A DNA stretch of 64,000 nt from Candidatus Leucobacter sulfamidivorax (lineage in GTDB: Bacteria; Actinomycetota; Actinomycetes; Actinomycetales; Microbacteriaceae), in the NCBI GenBank assembly GCA_016771945.1, contig QZLF01000001.1, positions 124,001 through 188,000 on the forward strand. The letters run 5' to 3'. Position 1 is the stretch's first letter; the number at the start of each line of letters is the position of its first letter. Of this stretch, positions 16,618 through 25,370 are shown in pieces. Below the pieces are notes generated by a model. It had not been told where the DNA came from. It was given only the letters and a program-made list of their open reading frames with translations, and made no database searches. The position numbers and the translations under genes are program-made.

Positions 16618-18091
16618 ACCGTGGCTTCTCGTCGAGCACGATCGTCTTATTCTCGAGGTACGGCAATAGCCCTGCTACGCCGCCCTCGCGCCCCACACCC
16701 GACTGCTTGAACCCACCGAAACCGATCCCGAAGTCCGCCCGGTTGCCGTTCTGCCCGACAGTCCCTGTGCGCAGACGCCTGGCGACCTCGCGCGCGCGGG
16801 TCGCGTCGTGGGTGAACACTGCAGCGTTTAGGCCGAACACCGAGTCATTCGCGATTCGGATTGCGTCGTCTTCGTCTGCCGCAGCGATGACCGAGGTCAC
16901 CGGCCCGAAGATTTCCTCTCGGGCCAGTCTCGAAGAATTGTCGACGTTGCCGAAGACCGTCGGCTCGATGAACCAGCCTCGGTCGAGACCCTTGGGCCGA
17001 CCGCCGCCGAACGCGAGAGTCGCGCCTTCCTCCTTACCGATCCGGACATAGCTCTCGACCACGTCGCGCTGCCTTCGCGAGGCCAGCGGCCCCATCCCGA
17101 CACTGGAATCGAATGGATCCCCTACCAGAACCCGAGAATACCGATCGGCGAGCGCCTCGACCAGTTCATCGTGTCGGTGACGAGGCACGATGATCCGGGT
17201 CATCGATGCGCAGATCTGACCGGTGAGGAAGCAGGTACCACCGGTGAGTCTGTCCGCGACCTCGGCGATCTCCATATCCCCGAGAATGACCGCAGCCGAC
17301 TTACCGCCGAGTTCGAGCGTGTACCGCCCAATACGTTCACCCATGATTCCGGCGATTCTCTTGCCCACCGCCGTTGAACCGGTGAAGGTGATCTTGTCGA
17401 CACGATGATCATTCACCAGCGCCTCAGACGCCCCCCGGTCGGCGGTGAGCACGTTCACCACCCCGGGAGGGAGCCCGATCGCTTCGGCGATCTCCGCGAT
17501 CAGGTATCCTGCGCTCGGGGCCTCGGGCGACACCTTGACGACCACGGTGCATCCGGCGAGCAGCGCGGGGGCGAGCTTGTAGGCGAGGAGATGAATCGGT
17601 GTGTTCCAAGGGATGATCGCTCCGACCACACCCACGGGTTCGCCTACCAACAGTCCGAAGCCTTCGCCCGAGCTGGTGGCAACCTCCTGTTCGAAGGGGT
17701 ATCCGTCGGCGAGATCCGCATAGTAGTCGAACGCCGCAGGCACCTCCTCCATTGCAGACGGCACAACACGAGCGAGGACGCCTGACTCGCGCGGCCAGAA
17801 CTGCACCACATCGTTGACTCGCTCCTCCATCGCCGCGGCGATGGCGCGAAGGTACTCTGCCCGTCGGCCCGGGGACATCCGCGGCCACGGGCCTTCGTCG
17901 AAAGCCCGACGAGCCGCCTCCACTGCTCGCGCAATATCTGCCTCTTCGGCTTCCGCGACGCTGAAATACAGTTCTTCTGTCGCGGCCTCGATCACCTCGA
18001 TCCTATGACTCGTCGACGGATCGACCCACTTTCCGTCGATGTAGAACTTCCCCGGGGTCACGAAGGGAGCCCCTGCTGTCTTGGTCTTCAT
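16589..18091 (-). CDS. aldehyde dehydrogenase
   Basis: A 500-residue NAD(P)-dependent aldehyde dehydrogenase: IPWNTPIHLLAYKLAPALLA, FTGSTAVGKRI (cofactor loop), LELGGKSA (general base Glu), GQICASMTRI (catalytic Cys), EEIFGPV and GGFKQSGVGRE. It oxidises an aldehyde to an acid. In pyridine and trigonelline pathways an enzyme of this family oxidises the semialdehyde left after ring opening. ATG 18091 has GGAG further upstream. The 156 bp before the next gene (18092-18247) hold only a weak 8-bp inverted repeat. Confidence 0.93.
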   Translation of the reverse strand: MKTKTAGAPFVTPGKFYIDGKWVDPSTSHRIEVIEAATEELYFSVAEAEEADIARAVEAARRAFDEGPWPRMSPGRRAEYLRAIAAAMEERVNDVVQFWPRESGVLARVVPSAMEEVPAAFDYYADLADGYPFEQEVATSSGEGFGLLVGEPVGVVGAIIPWNTPIHLLAYKLAPALLAGCTVVVKVSPEAPSAGYLIAEIAEAIGLPPGVVNVLTADRGASEALVNDHRVDKITFTGSTAVGKRIAGIMGERIGRYTLELGGKSAAVILGDMEIAEVADRLTGGTCFLTGQICASMTRIIVPRHRHDELVEALADRYSRVLVGDPFDSSVGMGPLASRRQRDVVESYVRIGKEEGATLAFGGGRPKGLDRGWFIEPTVFGNVDNSSRLAREEIFGPVTSVIAAADEDDAIRIANDSVFGLNAAVFTHDATRAREVARRLRTGTVGQNGNRADFGIGFGGFKQSGVGREGGVAGLLPYLENKTIVLDEKPRYDSGENERA

Positions 18092-18247
18092 ATGAATCGT
18101 GTATCTCCAAATCTCCGATTGCGGCGAAGCCCATGATCGCGAACCATCGCATACGAGGCCTTCATCGACTCGCCTGTCTGGCGATGGTCTCCCGTTCCGG
18201 CAGCCGCGCATCCGCATTCCCTGGGCTGAGTCCGTGCGATCTTGACG

Positions 18248-18589
18248 TCATGCCCGTGCCCCCAGCGCATCGTCGAACGGTCCCGAATCGACTGTCCGGC
18301 GGCGTATGGCCTGGTAGAGAGCGCCAGTTTGCTCGGCATTCGCGAGCGCCGAGTTCCAGTCGGGGTCCGTGATGAAGGCCCCCCATTTCCGCTCGAGTTC
18401 GGCCAGGTCAGAGAATCGCATCGTGTAGACGATCTCGTTGTACGAGTGGTCGCCAATGGTCGTGAGGCCGGCCTGCACGATCTCCATCCCATGCTTTCGG
18501 AAAAGCGGAATCACGACGGACGTGAACAGGTCGATGACGTCTCCCATTCGTCCCGGCATCGGAATGTACTCGCGTACCTCGTAGATCAT
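18248..18589 (-). CDS. NIPSNAP family protein
   Basis: A 113-residue ferredoxin-like alpha+beta barrel protein of the NIPSNAP family: MIYEVREYIPMPGRMGDVID at the start, YNEIVYTMRFSDLAELERKW, and FITDPDWNSALANAE. Members often sit next to flavin-dependent oxidoreductases and catabolic genes; their reaction is mostly unknown. ATG 18589 has GAGGAG nine bases upstream. It follows the monooxygenase gene by about 110 bp. Confidence 0.8.
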   Translation of the reverse strand: MIYEVREYIPMPGRMGDVIDLFTSVVIPLFRKHGMEIVQAGLTTIGDHSYNEIVYTMRFSDLAELERKWGAFITDPDWNSALANAEQTGALYQAIRRRTVDSGPFDDALGARA

Positions 18590-18697
18590 GTGATTGCTCT
18601 CCTCATGCTGTATTCGTGTTCTGCGCTGCGGTCGAGGGCTGGAATGCCGAACTCCTCCGCCGTTCAAGGAGATGCGGCGCCGACGGAATAGGCGACG

Positions 18698-19792
18698 TCA
18701 ATCGGCGAACGCCGGGAGCACCTCAGCGGCCATCATCTCCATGTTCTCGATGATCGCGTCGATGGGCTGCCCCACCGCGATGAGGCACGCGAGATGATCC
18801 ACTCCCAGCTTCTCGTAGCTCTTGAACCGCTCGATCATGCGGTCGGGCGTGGTGAGCACCGGATCGGCATACTTCTCAAGCAGATTGTCCTTGGAGAATG
18901 AGTGCTGCTCAGGGCGCATCTTTCCACCGTGCACGTAGTCGCGGCTCTCGCCCACATCGCGAGTAGCGAGGCGGCCCTCGCGCGTGTCGACAGTACCGGG
19001 GCCCTTGACGAGCGCCATGTAGTGGTTGTACTCGTTCAGGACGTCATCGAAGTACTCCAGCGCCTCCTCCTCGGTGCGTCCGAGCCAGGTGTGCCGGAGG
19101 ACCATGACCTCTCCGCGGGGCTTTCCGGTCTGGGCGATCTCGTCGTTGTAGCTCTCCAGCAGTTCCTCTAGGTCACCATATGGTTCGAAGTTGCCGTAGT
19201 TCGGTGCCGTGATGAGATTCAATCCCTGCTGCGCGACCCTGCGCACGCCATCATTGCTCTGGGATGCGACCCAGATATCAGGATGCGGCTTCGTAACCGG
19301 CTTCGGTACGAGGGTCGTCGGAGGGAAGGACCAGAACTCTCCGTCGTATGACACGTCATCCTCGGTGAAGAGACGGCGAAGGATCTCTAGCCCTTCCTCG
19401 TACTTCGCACGCTGCTCCTCCGGTTTCACGCCCAGTCGGTCGAGCTGGAGACGGCTCCCGCCGCGCGCTACGCCGATGCCGACCCGACCCGGAGCGAGAT
19501 GATCCAGGAGGCTCATCTCGGAGGCGACGAGGAGCGGGTTGTACGCCGGCAGGACGACGACACCGGGGACAATCCGTAGCCGTTTGGTTCGCATGGCCGC
19601 CACCGTCGAGAACATCATCGCAGAGGGGTTGCACACGTAGTTCTGGAATTGGTTCTCATTGATGGTGATTCCCTCGAAGCCGAGTCTCTCAGCGGCATCG
19701 ACGATCCTGATCATGTCGTCGAGCACCTCCGACCAGGGCTGCGTCATGTCTGCCCAGAAGAACGGCGTCGTTACCCAGATCTTCATTCCCAT
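18698..19792 (-). CDS. LLM class flavin-dependent monooxygenase
   Basis: A 364-residue luciferase-like TIM-barrel protein: GFEGITINENQFQNY, LRIVPGVVVLPAYNPLLVAS, GRVGIGVARGG and HPDIWVASQSNDGVRRVA. The family uses FMNH2 (or F420H2) and oxygen. Two-component members include pyridine (PyrA-type) and N-methylnicotinate (TgnB-type) ring-opening enzymes, a role that would suit this operon (inference). ATG 19792 has AAAGGAG six bases upstream. The likely flavin reductase partner is the oxidoreductase at 22983. Confidence 0.9.
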   Translation of the reverse strand: MGMKIWVTTPFFWADMTQPWSEVLDDMIRIVDAAERLGFEGITINENQFQNYVCNPSAMMFSTVAAMRTKRLRIVPGVVVLPAYNPLLVASEMSLLDHLAPGRVGIGVARGGSRLQLDRLGVKPEEQRAKYEEGLEILRRLFTEDDVSYDGEFWSFPPTTLVPKPVTKPHPDIWVASQSNDGVRRVAQQGLNLITAPNYGNFEPYGDLEELLESYNDEIAQTGKPRGEVMVLRHTWLGRTEEEALEYFDDVLNEYNHYMALVKGPGTVDTREGRLATRDVGESRDYVHGGKMRPEQHSFSKDNLLEKYADPVLTTPDRMIERFKSYEKLGVDHLACLIAVGQPIDAIIENMEMMAAEVLPAFAD

Positions 19793-19935
19793 TGTCTACT
19801 CCTTTAAGACTGTGTACGTGAACTCGGCCAGGGGCGAGGAGGATATCGGGCGCTCGCCTTCGATCAGTCGCCGATTGGAAGGTCAGGAGTCGTGACGCCC
19901 GAGGCGGCAGCGAGACCGCCTCGGGCATCACGAGT

Positions 19936-21402
19936 TCAAACGGCCAGTGGCTGGGCAGCTCGAGCGGGTTCCAGCATCGGCGCGATCCAGCTCTCGTACC
20001 ATTCCCGCGGCACCGGAGTCTCGCTGGCGGCGATCAGTTCCGAGAAGTCCCACTTCCTCAGAAGCTTGCCGTTGCGGAAGACGGGCTGGAGCAGGTTCCG
20101 ATCAGGTGCCACGGAATCACGCGGGACCGTCCGGTACTCGTCGTTCTCCTTGATCAGAGCCAGCCTGCCGGCCTTCGAGACCTTGAAGTCGGCACCCGTC
20201 GGGGATTTGGAGATGTCCTTCCATTCCCCGTCGACGCGGATCGCGTTCGCCTTCTGCCCGAAGTTCAACGTATCCCGGTTGATGTGCTGGAGGAGGCCCC
20301 CGCCCATGCCGAAGATCGCGTTGTCGGCGGCCAGCCCACGGCGCTCGAGTTCGATGTACACATCTCGGAGGCTCGTCGCCGTGACACCGTCTCCTTGAAC
20401 GACCCGGATGAACGGAGGCAGCAACTTGAAGCCCTTGCTGTTGACCTCATACCCGAAGGCTTCCATCAGCCACTCAGTCGTATCGGCAGTCACCTGCACG
20501 ACGTCTCCTGAGTCGGGGCGGGCTCCCACGAGACCGGGGAAGTTCTGGACCATCTCCTTCAACTCACCGCCGAGGATGTTCTTGATGCAGTTCTCGTGAT
20601 CGTAGGTGTCGGTGAGAACCAGTGCGACACCGGAGTCGCTGTGTACCTCGAGCATGTTCCGGATCGCATCGACCTCACGATCCCGGCCCCAGGCGGTGAA
20701 TCCTGCATGCTCCGAATTCGGGCCCGAGTTCGAAGGGGCGACGGCGTTGTACCAGCGCTTCGCAGCGAGAATGCCCGGGGTCGTATCGCTTTGGTTGAAG
20801 TTCACCAGGTGGGCCATGCCGCCCAGCGCGGCGGACTGCTGCGAACTCACCCCGCGTGCACCGTAATCGTGCAGCATGAAGCGCAGGAGATGCCCGTTAT
20901 CGGAGGTGCGTTCGAGGGCTGTCCGGATCACCTGCTTGGAGAGCCAGCTGATCGTACCGACGGAGGTCGGATACCAGACGGCGCGTAGCAGCGCCGTCTC
21001 GAAGAAGCTGGTCACCCAGTAGTACTTCGGGTCGGTGTTGATGAGTTGCACAAGAACGTTGCGAGTGGGGAGGACCGTGCCTTCAGGCACGGCCTCTATC
21101 TCGACCGGCAGGTAACCGTCGTGGTCGTTGAGGATGCCGATCCAGTTCTCGCGGTTGAAGTGCATGCCCTGCTCGCGCATGAGGTACTCGGCCGCATCGA
21201 TATCCTCCAGCGTCACGGGGCGCATGAGGTAGTCGCGGATGAAGGCCTGAAGACCGACGAACATTGTGACGGGGTAAGCCCCGCCGCGGGACTCGATGTA
21301 CGAAGAGATGTATTCGGTACCCGGCGGGTAGAGCGGGTAGTGGCAGTGCTTGTAGTTGTCGGTGTTGATGATGATGTTGTCGAACTGCTCACCCAAGGAC
21401 AT
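19936..21402 (-). CDS. nadV: nicotinamide phosphoribosyltransferase
   Basis: A 488-residue protein that aligns along the whole NAMPT/NadV family. Active-site residues correspond to human NAMPT: Tyr17 (Y18), Tyr180 (F193), Arg183 (R196), Asp206 (D219, selects the amide), His232 (H247, phosphorylated) and Arg295 (R311). Two changes stand out: the FGYRG loop is YGARG, so F193 is Tyr and Y195 is Ala, which widens the ring pocket. It makes NMN from nicotinamide and PRPP, or the ribotide of a related pyridine. It is the first gene of the minus-strand operon; GGGAG precedes ATG 21402. Confidence 0.9.
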   Translation of the reverse strand: MSLGEQFDNIIINTDNYKHCHYPLYPPGTEYISSYIESRGGAYPVTMFVGLQAFIRDYLMRPVTLEDIDAAEYLMREQGMHFNRENWIGILNDHDGYLPVEIEAVPEGTVLPTRNVLVQLINTDPKYYWVTSFFETALLRAVWYPTSVGTISWLSKQVIRTALERTSDNGHLLRFMLHDYGARGVSSQQSAALGGMAHLVNFNQSDTTPGILAAKRWYNAVAPSNSGPNSEHAGFTAWGRDREVDAIRNMLEVHSDSGVALVLTDTYDHENCIKNILGGELKEMVQNFPGLVGARPDSGDVVQVTADTTEWLMEAFGYEVNSKGFKLLPPFIRVVQGDGVTATSLRDVYIELERRGLAADNAIFGMGGGLLQHINRDTLNFGQKANAIRVDGEWKDISKSPTGADFKVSKAGRLALIKENDEYRTVPRDSVAPDRNLLQPVFRNGKLLRKWDFSELIAASETPVPREWYESWIAPMLEPARAAQPLAV

Positions 21403-21540
21403 CGCAGCTCCCTTCCTGTAGGTGACATTTGTTGAGAACCGAATCAGTCGCCAATCGACTATTAACGATTCGCTACAGAGGCGTCAACGGTCAGCCGTGA
21501 CTGCCGATTATTCCTGGTTTGGAGACATCAATTGACATAA

Positions 21541-21554
21541 TAGAAAGCTTTCTA
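21541..21554. promoter_or_regulatory. 14-bp palindrome, candidate operator
   Basis: TAGAAAGCTTTCTA, perfect and overlapping a TATTAT box of the nadV-side promoter. A repressor bound here would block RNA polymerase. Confidence 0.5.
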
Positions 21555-21706
21555 GTGACAGACCTTAACGACGGATCATTCGCCGTGTCAAGGGAAAAAT
21601 CTCGAAACTCGCTTGTAACTTGCTTGTAAACACTGGCGCATACCCGCAGTGCCGCGCCTGCTAGCGACCTGTGCCAAACCGCTCAATCCCCCGCTTCTCA
21701 GCAGAT

Positions 21707-21738
21707 CCATCTAGAATCATGGAAAGGATTCTAGATGG
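21707..21738. promoter_or_regulatory. 12-bp inverted repeat upstream of lacI
   Basis: Arms CCATCTAGAATC and GATTCTAGATGG with an 8-nt spacer, 126 bp before the lacI start. It is a candidate operator or an RNA hairpin in the lacI leader. Confidence 0.5.
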
Positions 21739-21863
21739 AGAGTAGCGCGGTCTGACTTCTCCCCGTCAGACGCGTTGATCAGTACTTGCGCCTAGAACCG
21801 ACTACTATTGGCGTGCAACGACCGTGAATCAACGCATGACGTGCGGACATCATAGGGGCGATC

Positions 21864-22907
21864 TTGGTAAAGGGTTCGGGGGCTACGCCGACGCGTAGGC
21901 CCACGATGAAGGACGTGGCCGAGCAAGCCGGTGTCTCGGTCAGCACCGTGAGCTACGTACTCAATGACAGTGGCCCTGTCGCAGCCGAACGACGGGCGCG
22001 AGTACTCGAGGCGGTCCGAGCACTGGGCTATCTCCCGAACGAGTCCGCCCGTAATCTCAAGCGTCGTAGCGTAGCCACCATCGGTCTCGTCATCCCAGAC
22101 CTTGTGAATCAGCACTTCGCCATGGTCGCGGAGGGGGTAGAGCAAGCCGCATCCGAGAAGGACGTTCTCGTGGTGCTATGCACGCCCGAGGCGGCCGGCG
22201 ACGGAGAATCCTGGAACAGTCGTCTGCTGCGCAGCCAGAGGCTTGACGGGCTCATTTACCTGTCCGGCGCCGAGACCCGGATGGAATCCTTGGTGGAGCT
22301 GACTCGCGTCGGTCCCGTTGTGCTGGTCGACGAGAAGCTTCCAGGCTTCGGGCTTCCGTGCGTTGTCTCTCAGAACCGCCGGGGAGCCCGGGAGATTGCA
22401 GCCCACGTGACTTCTCTGGGGCACAAACGCCTCGCGATCCTCAGCGGCCCGCTCGAGCTTTGGACGGCTGAGCAACGCCTCTCAGGCTACCGAGAAGCGG
22501 TCGCCGCGGCAGGATTGGATCCTGACTCCGTGCCCGTACTCGTCGGCGACTATCAGATGTCGTCGGGCGAGCGTCTAGCCTCGGAAGCCCTGGCGCTCCC
22601 CGCGGACCAGCAGCCGACGGCTCTGATCTGCGCAAACGACCTGATGGCGATCGGTGCCCTCTCCTACTGTCGCCGAGCGGGGCTCAGGGTGCCCGAGGAT
22701 ATCTCGGTCGTCGGATTCGACGACCTCCCATTCGCTTCTCTCCTCACACCGGGGCTCACCACCGTCCGACAGCACCCACGCGAGATGGGAGTGGAAGCAG
22801 CCCGGCTGCTCCTCGGCATCGTGGACGGTGCCGACCCGATTTCCCCTCCGCCCTTGCCGGTGTCGATCAAGATCCGAGAGTCGACGGGCCGGGTTCCTGC
22901 AGCCTGA
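21864..22907 (+). CDS. LacI family transcriptional regulator
   Basis: A 347-residue LacI/GalR regulator: N-terminal HTH (MKDVAEQAGVSVSTVSYVLN) with hinge helix, then a periplasmic-binding-protein-like effector domain (IGLVIPDLVNQHFAMVAEG, DGLIYLSGAETR, ALICANDLMAIGAL, VVGFDDLPFASLLTPGLTTV). The last blocks match ribose/purine-type repressors, so the effector may be a ribosylated compound (inference). TTG 21864 with GGGG upstream is used; ATG 21906 would remove part of the usual N-terminus. It faces the nadV operon and probably represses it. Confidence 0.9.
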   Translation: MVKGSGATPTRRPTMKDVAEQAGVSVSTVSYVLNDSGPVAAERRARVLEAVRALGYLPNESARNLKRRSVATIGLVIPDLVNQHFAMVAEGVEQAASEKDVLVVLCTPEAAGDGESWNSRLLRSQRLDGLIYLSGAETRMESLVELTRVGPVVLVDEKLPGFGLPCVVSQNRRGAREIAAHVTSLGHKRLAILSGPLELWTAEQRLSGYREAVAAAGLDPDSVPVLVGDYQMSSGERLASEALALPADQQPTALICANDLMAIGALSYCRRAGLRVPEDISVVGFDDLPFASLLTPGLTTVRQHPREMGVEAARLLLGIVDGADPISPPPLPVSIKIRESTGRVPAA

Positions 22908-22982
22908 ATGGACTCCCTGCGCCACTGGAGCCATCCGCCATCGCGACCGTCGAGATGCTCCACTCTGCAGATGCGAATTCGG

Positions 22983-23585
22983 CTAGAGCTCTTCGAAGAG
23001 CTGCCGCACAATGGTTCTCGCCTGACCGCGCAGTTCGCGGTAGTGCATCGGCAGATCTTCGACCTCATCAGCAAGGGTGTTGTACAGGAGGTCGAGCCGA
23101 CTGTTCTCTATCCCGCAGAACCCAGCGATCCCCACATCGAGCTGTCGTGACATCATGACGTCATAGTCTCGCTTCCGGAATGATGTCCTCGTCAATCCGG
23201 CGAGGCCGATCCACCGCACGGCTTTCAGGCGCGACTCATGAGACCCGCCGTAGAGCAAGCCGTAGTTCCACACCCGATCGATGTACCCCTTCATGATCCC
23301 CGGCAGGGAGAACCACCAGACCGGGAATACGAGGACGACTGCATCAGCAATCATTGTACGAACCGCGTGCTCCATCACCTCTTGCGTGTACTGCTTCGCG
23401 GGTTCGTCCCAGTCCGGTTCGTCCGCGGTGCCAAGGGTGCCGTCGAACCCCTCCCGGTACAAATCGATCAGATCCAGGCTCGCACCGAGGTCTTCGAGCT
23501 CATCGACGATATCCGAGACGATTGCGGCAGTCAGCGAGTCGGATCTCGGGTGAGCCCAGGTCACCTGAATGATCTTCTCGGACAC
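22983..23585 (-). CDS. flavodoxin-fold NAD(P)H oxidoreductase (NQO1/MdaB-like)
   Basis: A 200-residue flavodoxin-like protein: WAHPRSDSLTAAIVSD near the N-terminus binds the FMN/FAD phosphate, and FPVWWFSLPGIMKGYIDRVW is the family signature of NAD(P)H-quinone reductases. It could supply reduced flavin to the luciferase-like monooxygenase encoded on the other side of lacI (inference). It converges with lacI and is divergent from the nucleoside hydrolase gene. Confidence 0.88.
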   Translation of the reverse strand: MSEKIIQVTWAHPRSDSLTAAIVSDIVDELEDLGASLDLIDLYREGFDGTLGTADEPDWDEPAKQYTQEVMEHAVRTMIADAVVLVFPVWWFSLPGIMKGYIDRVWNYGLLYGGSHESRLKAVRWIGLAGLTRTSFRKRDYDVMMSRQLDVGIAGFCGIENSRLDLLYNTLADEVEDLPMHYRELRGQARTIVRQLFEEL

Positions 23586-23705
23586 GGCTGGTTCCCTCTT
23601 TCAATCGCTTCCAATTCGAGATCCGGCCCGAACCATGATGTGACTACGCCTTCTTCACCGGCGAACTCGAGTACGGCATCAGCATCGATATTCCCCACCA
23701 TAACA

Positions 23706-23715
23706 GAATCGATTC
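23706..23715. promoter_or_regulatory. GAATCGATTC palindrome in divergent promoter region
   Basis: A 10-bp palindrome with central CG, as in many LacI-type operators. It lies mid-way in the 272-bp gap between the oxidoreductase and nucleoside hydrolase genes. The half-site CGATTC recurs at 23755-23760 and in the nadV/lacI region at 21466-21471. Confidence 0.4.
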
Positions 23716-23857
23716 ACCTTCTGCCTTCATGCTATGTTCGCCTCAGAGAAGAAACGATTCTTTGTCATCGAGTCAAGGCCGCGATGACCGTGAAGCCCCG
23801 CCCGCCGATCACTTCGGCTCACCCGCAGCACCCTGATCAGTGAGGACATTCCACAAG

Positions 23858-24814
23858 ATGAGACACCGCGTACTTCTTGATGTCGATACCGGCCGCGACG
23901 ACGCCCTCGCCCTCATGTTCGCTGTGCTGCATCCCGACATCGAGATCCGGGCCATCACTTGCGTAGAAGGCAACACCGGTCTCGAGAATGTGGTCAGCAA
24001 CACTCTGAAGATTCTCGATCTGCTCGACGCGCCGCCTATCCCCGTCGCTCTCGGCGCGAGGCGTCCGCTCATCGAGCCGCCTCGGGATGCGTCTTGGATC
24101 CACGGCGTCACCGGGTTGGGAGACGTGGAGCTGCCCGTCAGTGCGCGTGAGCCGGAGCAAATCCATGCCGTCGAGCTGATGCGGCGGAGCATCCTTGATT
24201 CCGGAACGCCTCTGACCATCGTCGCACTGGGCCCGATGACCAATATCGCACTGCTGCTCCGAACTCATCCAGAAGTCTCCGACCGGATCGGACGAATCAT
24301 CTTCATGGGCGGATCAGCGACCATAGGCAACGCGACGCCGGTGGCCGAGTTCAACTTCTGGCATGATCCAGAATCGGCGCATATCGTGCTCACCAGCGGA
24401 ATCCCCCTGACGATGTATGGCTGGGATCTCCTCTGGAGCATCAAGACGAGCACCCCGCAGATCGCCGAACTTCAGGCCTCTTCGAACCCGATTCGCGAAG
24501 TGGCAGGTCGCCTGCTCGGGTTCGAAGCCTCCGATCCCTCGAACGGCGCGAAGGTGCTCTACAACTGCATCGGCGACGCCGGGACCCTGTGCGTCCTGGT
24601 CGCCCCCGAACTCTACGACATCGTGCGCTGGCCTGTGCAGCTCGTCCTCGCCGCCGGCCCTGCTCGGGGACAGACGCTCGTCGACCGGCGCGCTATACCC
24701 GGGGAGGATTCGGTGCACGACGTCGCCGGTGACGTACCCGTCATCGAAGTAGTCGGCGCGGCTCGCAACGCCCAGATCCTCGCCCTGTTCTTCGACACGC
24801 TCGGAGAGGCTTGA
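23858..24814 (+). CDS. inosine-uridine preferring type nucleoside hydrolase
   Basis: A 318-residue ribonucleoside hydrolase: LDVDTGRDDALALMFA holds the Ca-binding D-x-D-x-G-x-D-D cluster, ALGPMTNIALLL and FMGGSATIGNATPVAEFNFW are the other family motifs. It cleaves the N-glycosidic bond and frees ribose and base. In this island the ribose would feed ribokinase and PRPP synthetase. ATG 23858 follows GAGGA at 11 nt; a GTG at 23840 in frame lacks an SD. Confidence 0.9.
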   Translation: MRHRVLLDVDTGRDDALALMFAVLHPDIEIRAITCVEGNTGLENVVSNTLKILDLLDAPPIPVALGARRPLIEPPRDASWIHGVTGLGDVELPVSAREPEQIHAVELMRRSILDSGTPLTIVALGPMTNIALLLRTHPEVSDRIGRIIFMGGSATIGNATPVAEFNFWHDPESAHIVLTSGIPLTMYGWDLLWSIKTSTPQIAELQASSNPIREVAGRLLGFEASDPSNGAKVLYNCIGDAGTLCVLVAPELYDIVRWPVQLVLAAGPARGQTLVDRRAIPGEDSVHDVAGDVPVIEVVGAARNAQILALFFDTLGEA

Positions 24815-24899
24815 CACGGTACCTCCCACGAACGGAAGGACCGATGCGTCATCGATGGCGGGCCCGGCCGGTCCCGGCTCTTGGCGACGGCTGTTGGAG

Positions 24900-25370
24900 T
24901 CAGGATCCGGCTGCCGGAGCGAGATCGTAGGTAACCCAGGGCGTCTGCTTCGAGAGCCGGTCGTAGAGACTCCGCGCGACAGCATTGCCATCGGCGGTGA
25001 TCCAGCGCACCAGAGTAGCGCCCTCGTCACGGGCGATCTCTGCGAGACGCACCAGTACCGCCGACGCCACGCCTGATCCGCGTGCAGCCGGCTCGGTGAA
25101 CAGGTCATCGAGGTAGATTCCGTAAGCTCCCATAAGCGGGCGCGCGAAACGGCGGAAGTGGGCCAGCCCTGCGGTGCGTCCCTCGATCTCGACGACAAGA
25201 CCGCGTTCCTCATGCGTATGATCCATGAGCCAGCCCCACACCGTCTCGTATACAGCAGGATCGTGCGGCATCTCGTAGAAGTCCCGGTAACCTCTATAGA
25301 TTCGCTGCCAAGCATCCCTGTCCCCGGCAACCACCTCGCGCACGACAATTGCGCCACTTTCAACGTTCAC
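24900..25370 (-). CDS. GNAT family N-acetyltransferase
   Basis: A 156-residue GNAT protein: VVREVVAGDRDAWQRIYRGY at the start, IYLDDLFTEPAARGSGVASA with the acetyl-CoA loop (R-G-S-G-V-A), and ITADGNAVARSLYDRL at the end. It transfers an acetyl group to an amine; the acceptor is unknown. It converges on the nucleoside hydrolase gene and marks the right end of the lower-GC island. Confidence 0.88.
   Translation of the reverse strand: MNVESGAIVVREVVAGDRDAWQRIYRGYRDFYEMPHDPAVYETVWGWLMDHTHEERGLVVEIEGRTAGLAHFRRFARPLMGAYGIYLDDLFTEPAARGSGVASAVLVRLAEIARDEGATLVRWITADGNAVARSLYDRLSKQTPWVTYDLAPAAGS

Larger units (their letters stand above)
21403..21863. promoter_or_regulatory. divergent control region between nadV operon and lacI
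   Basis: A 461-bp AT-richer region without genes. It holds AGTCG-CCAAT-CGACT (21446-21460), the perfect 14-bp palindrome TAGAAAGCTTTCTA (21541-21554) next to a TTGACA (21532-21537) and, on the minus strand, a TATTAT -10-like box (21536-21541), and a longer inverted repeat CCATCTAGAATC at 21707-21718 with its complement at 21727-21738. The positions suit control of both divergent genes by the LacI protein. Which repeat is the operator cannot be told from sequence. Confidence 0.6.
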
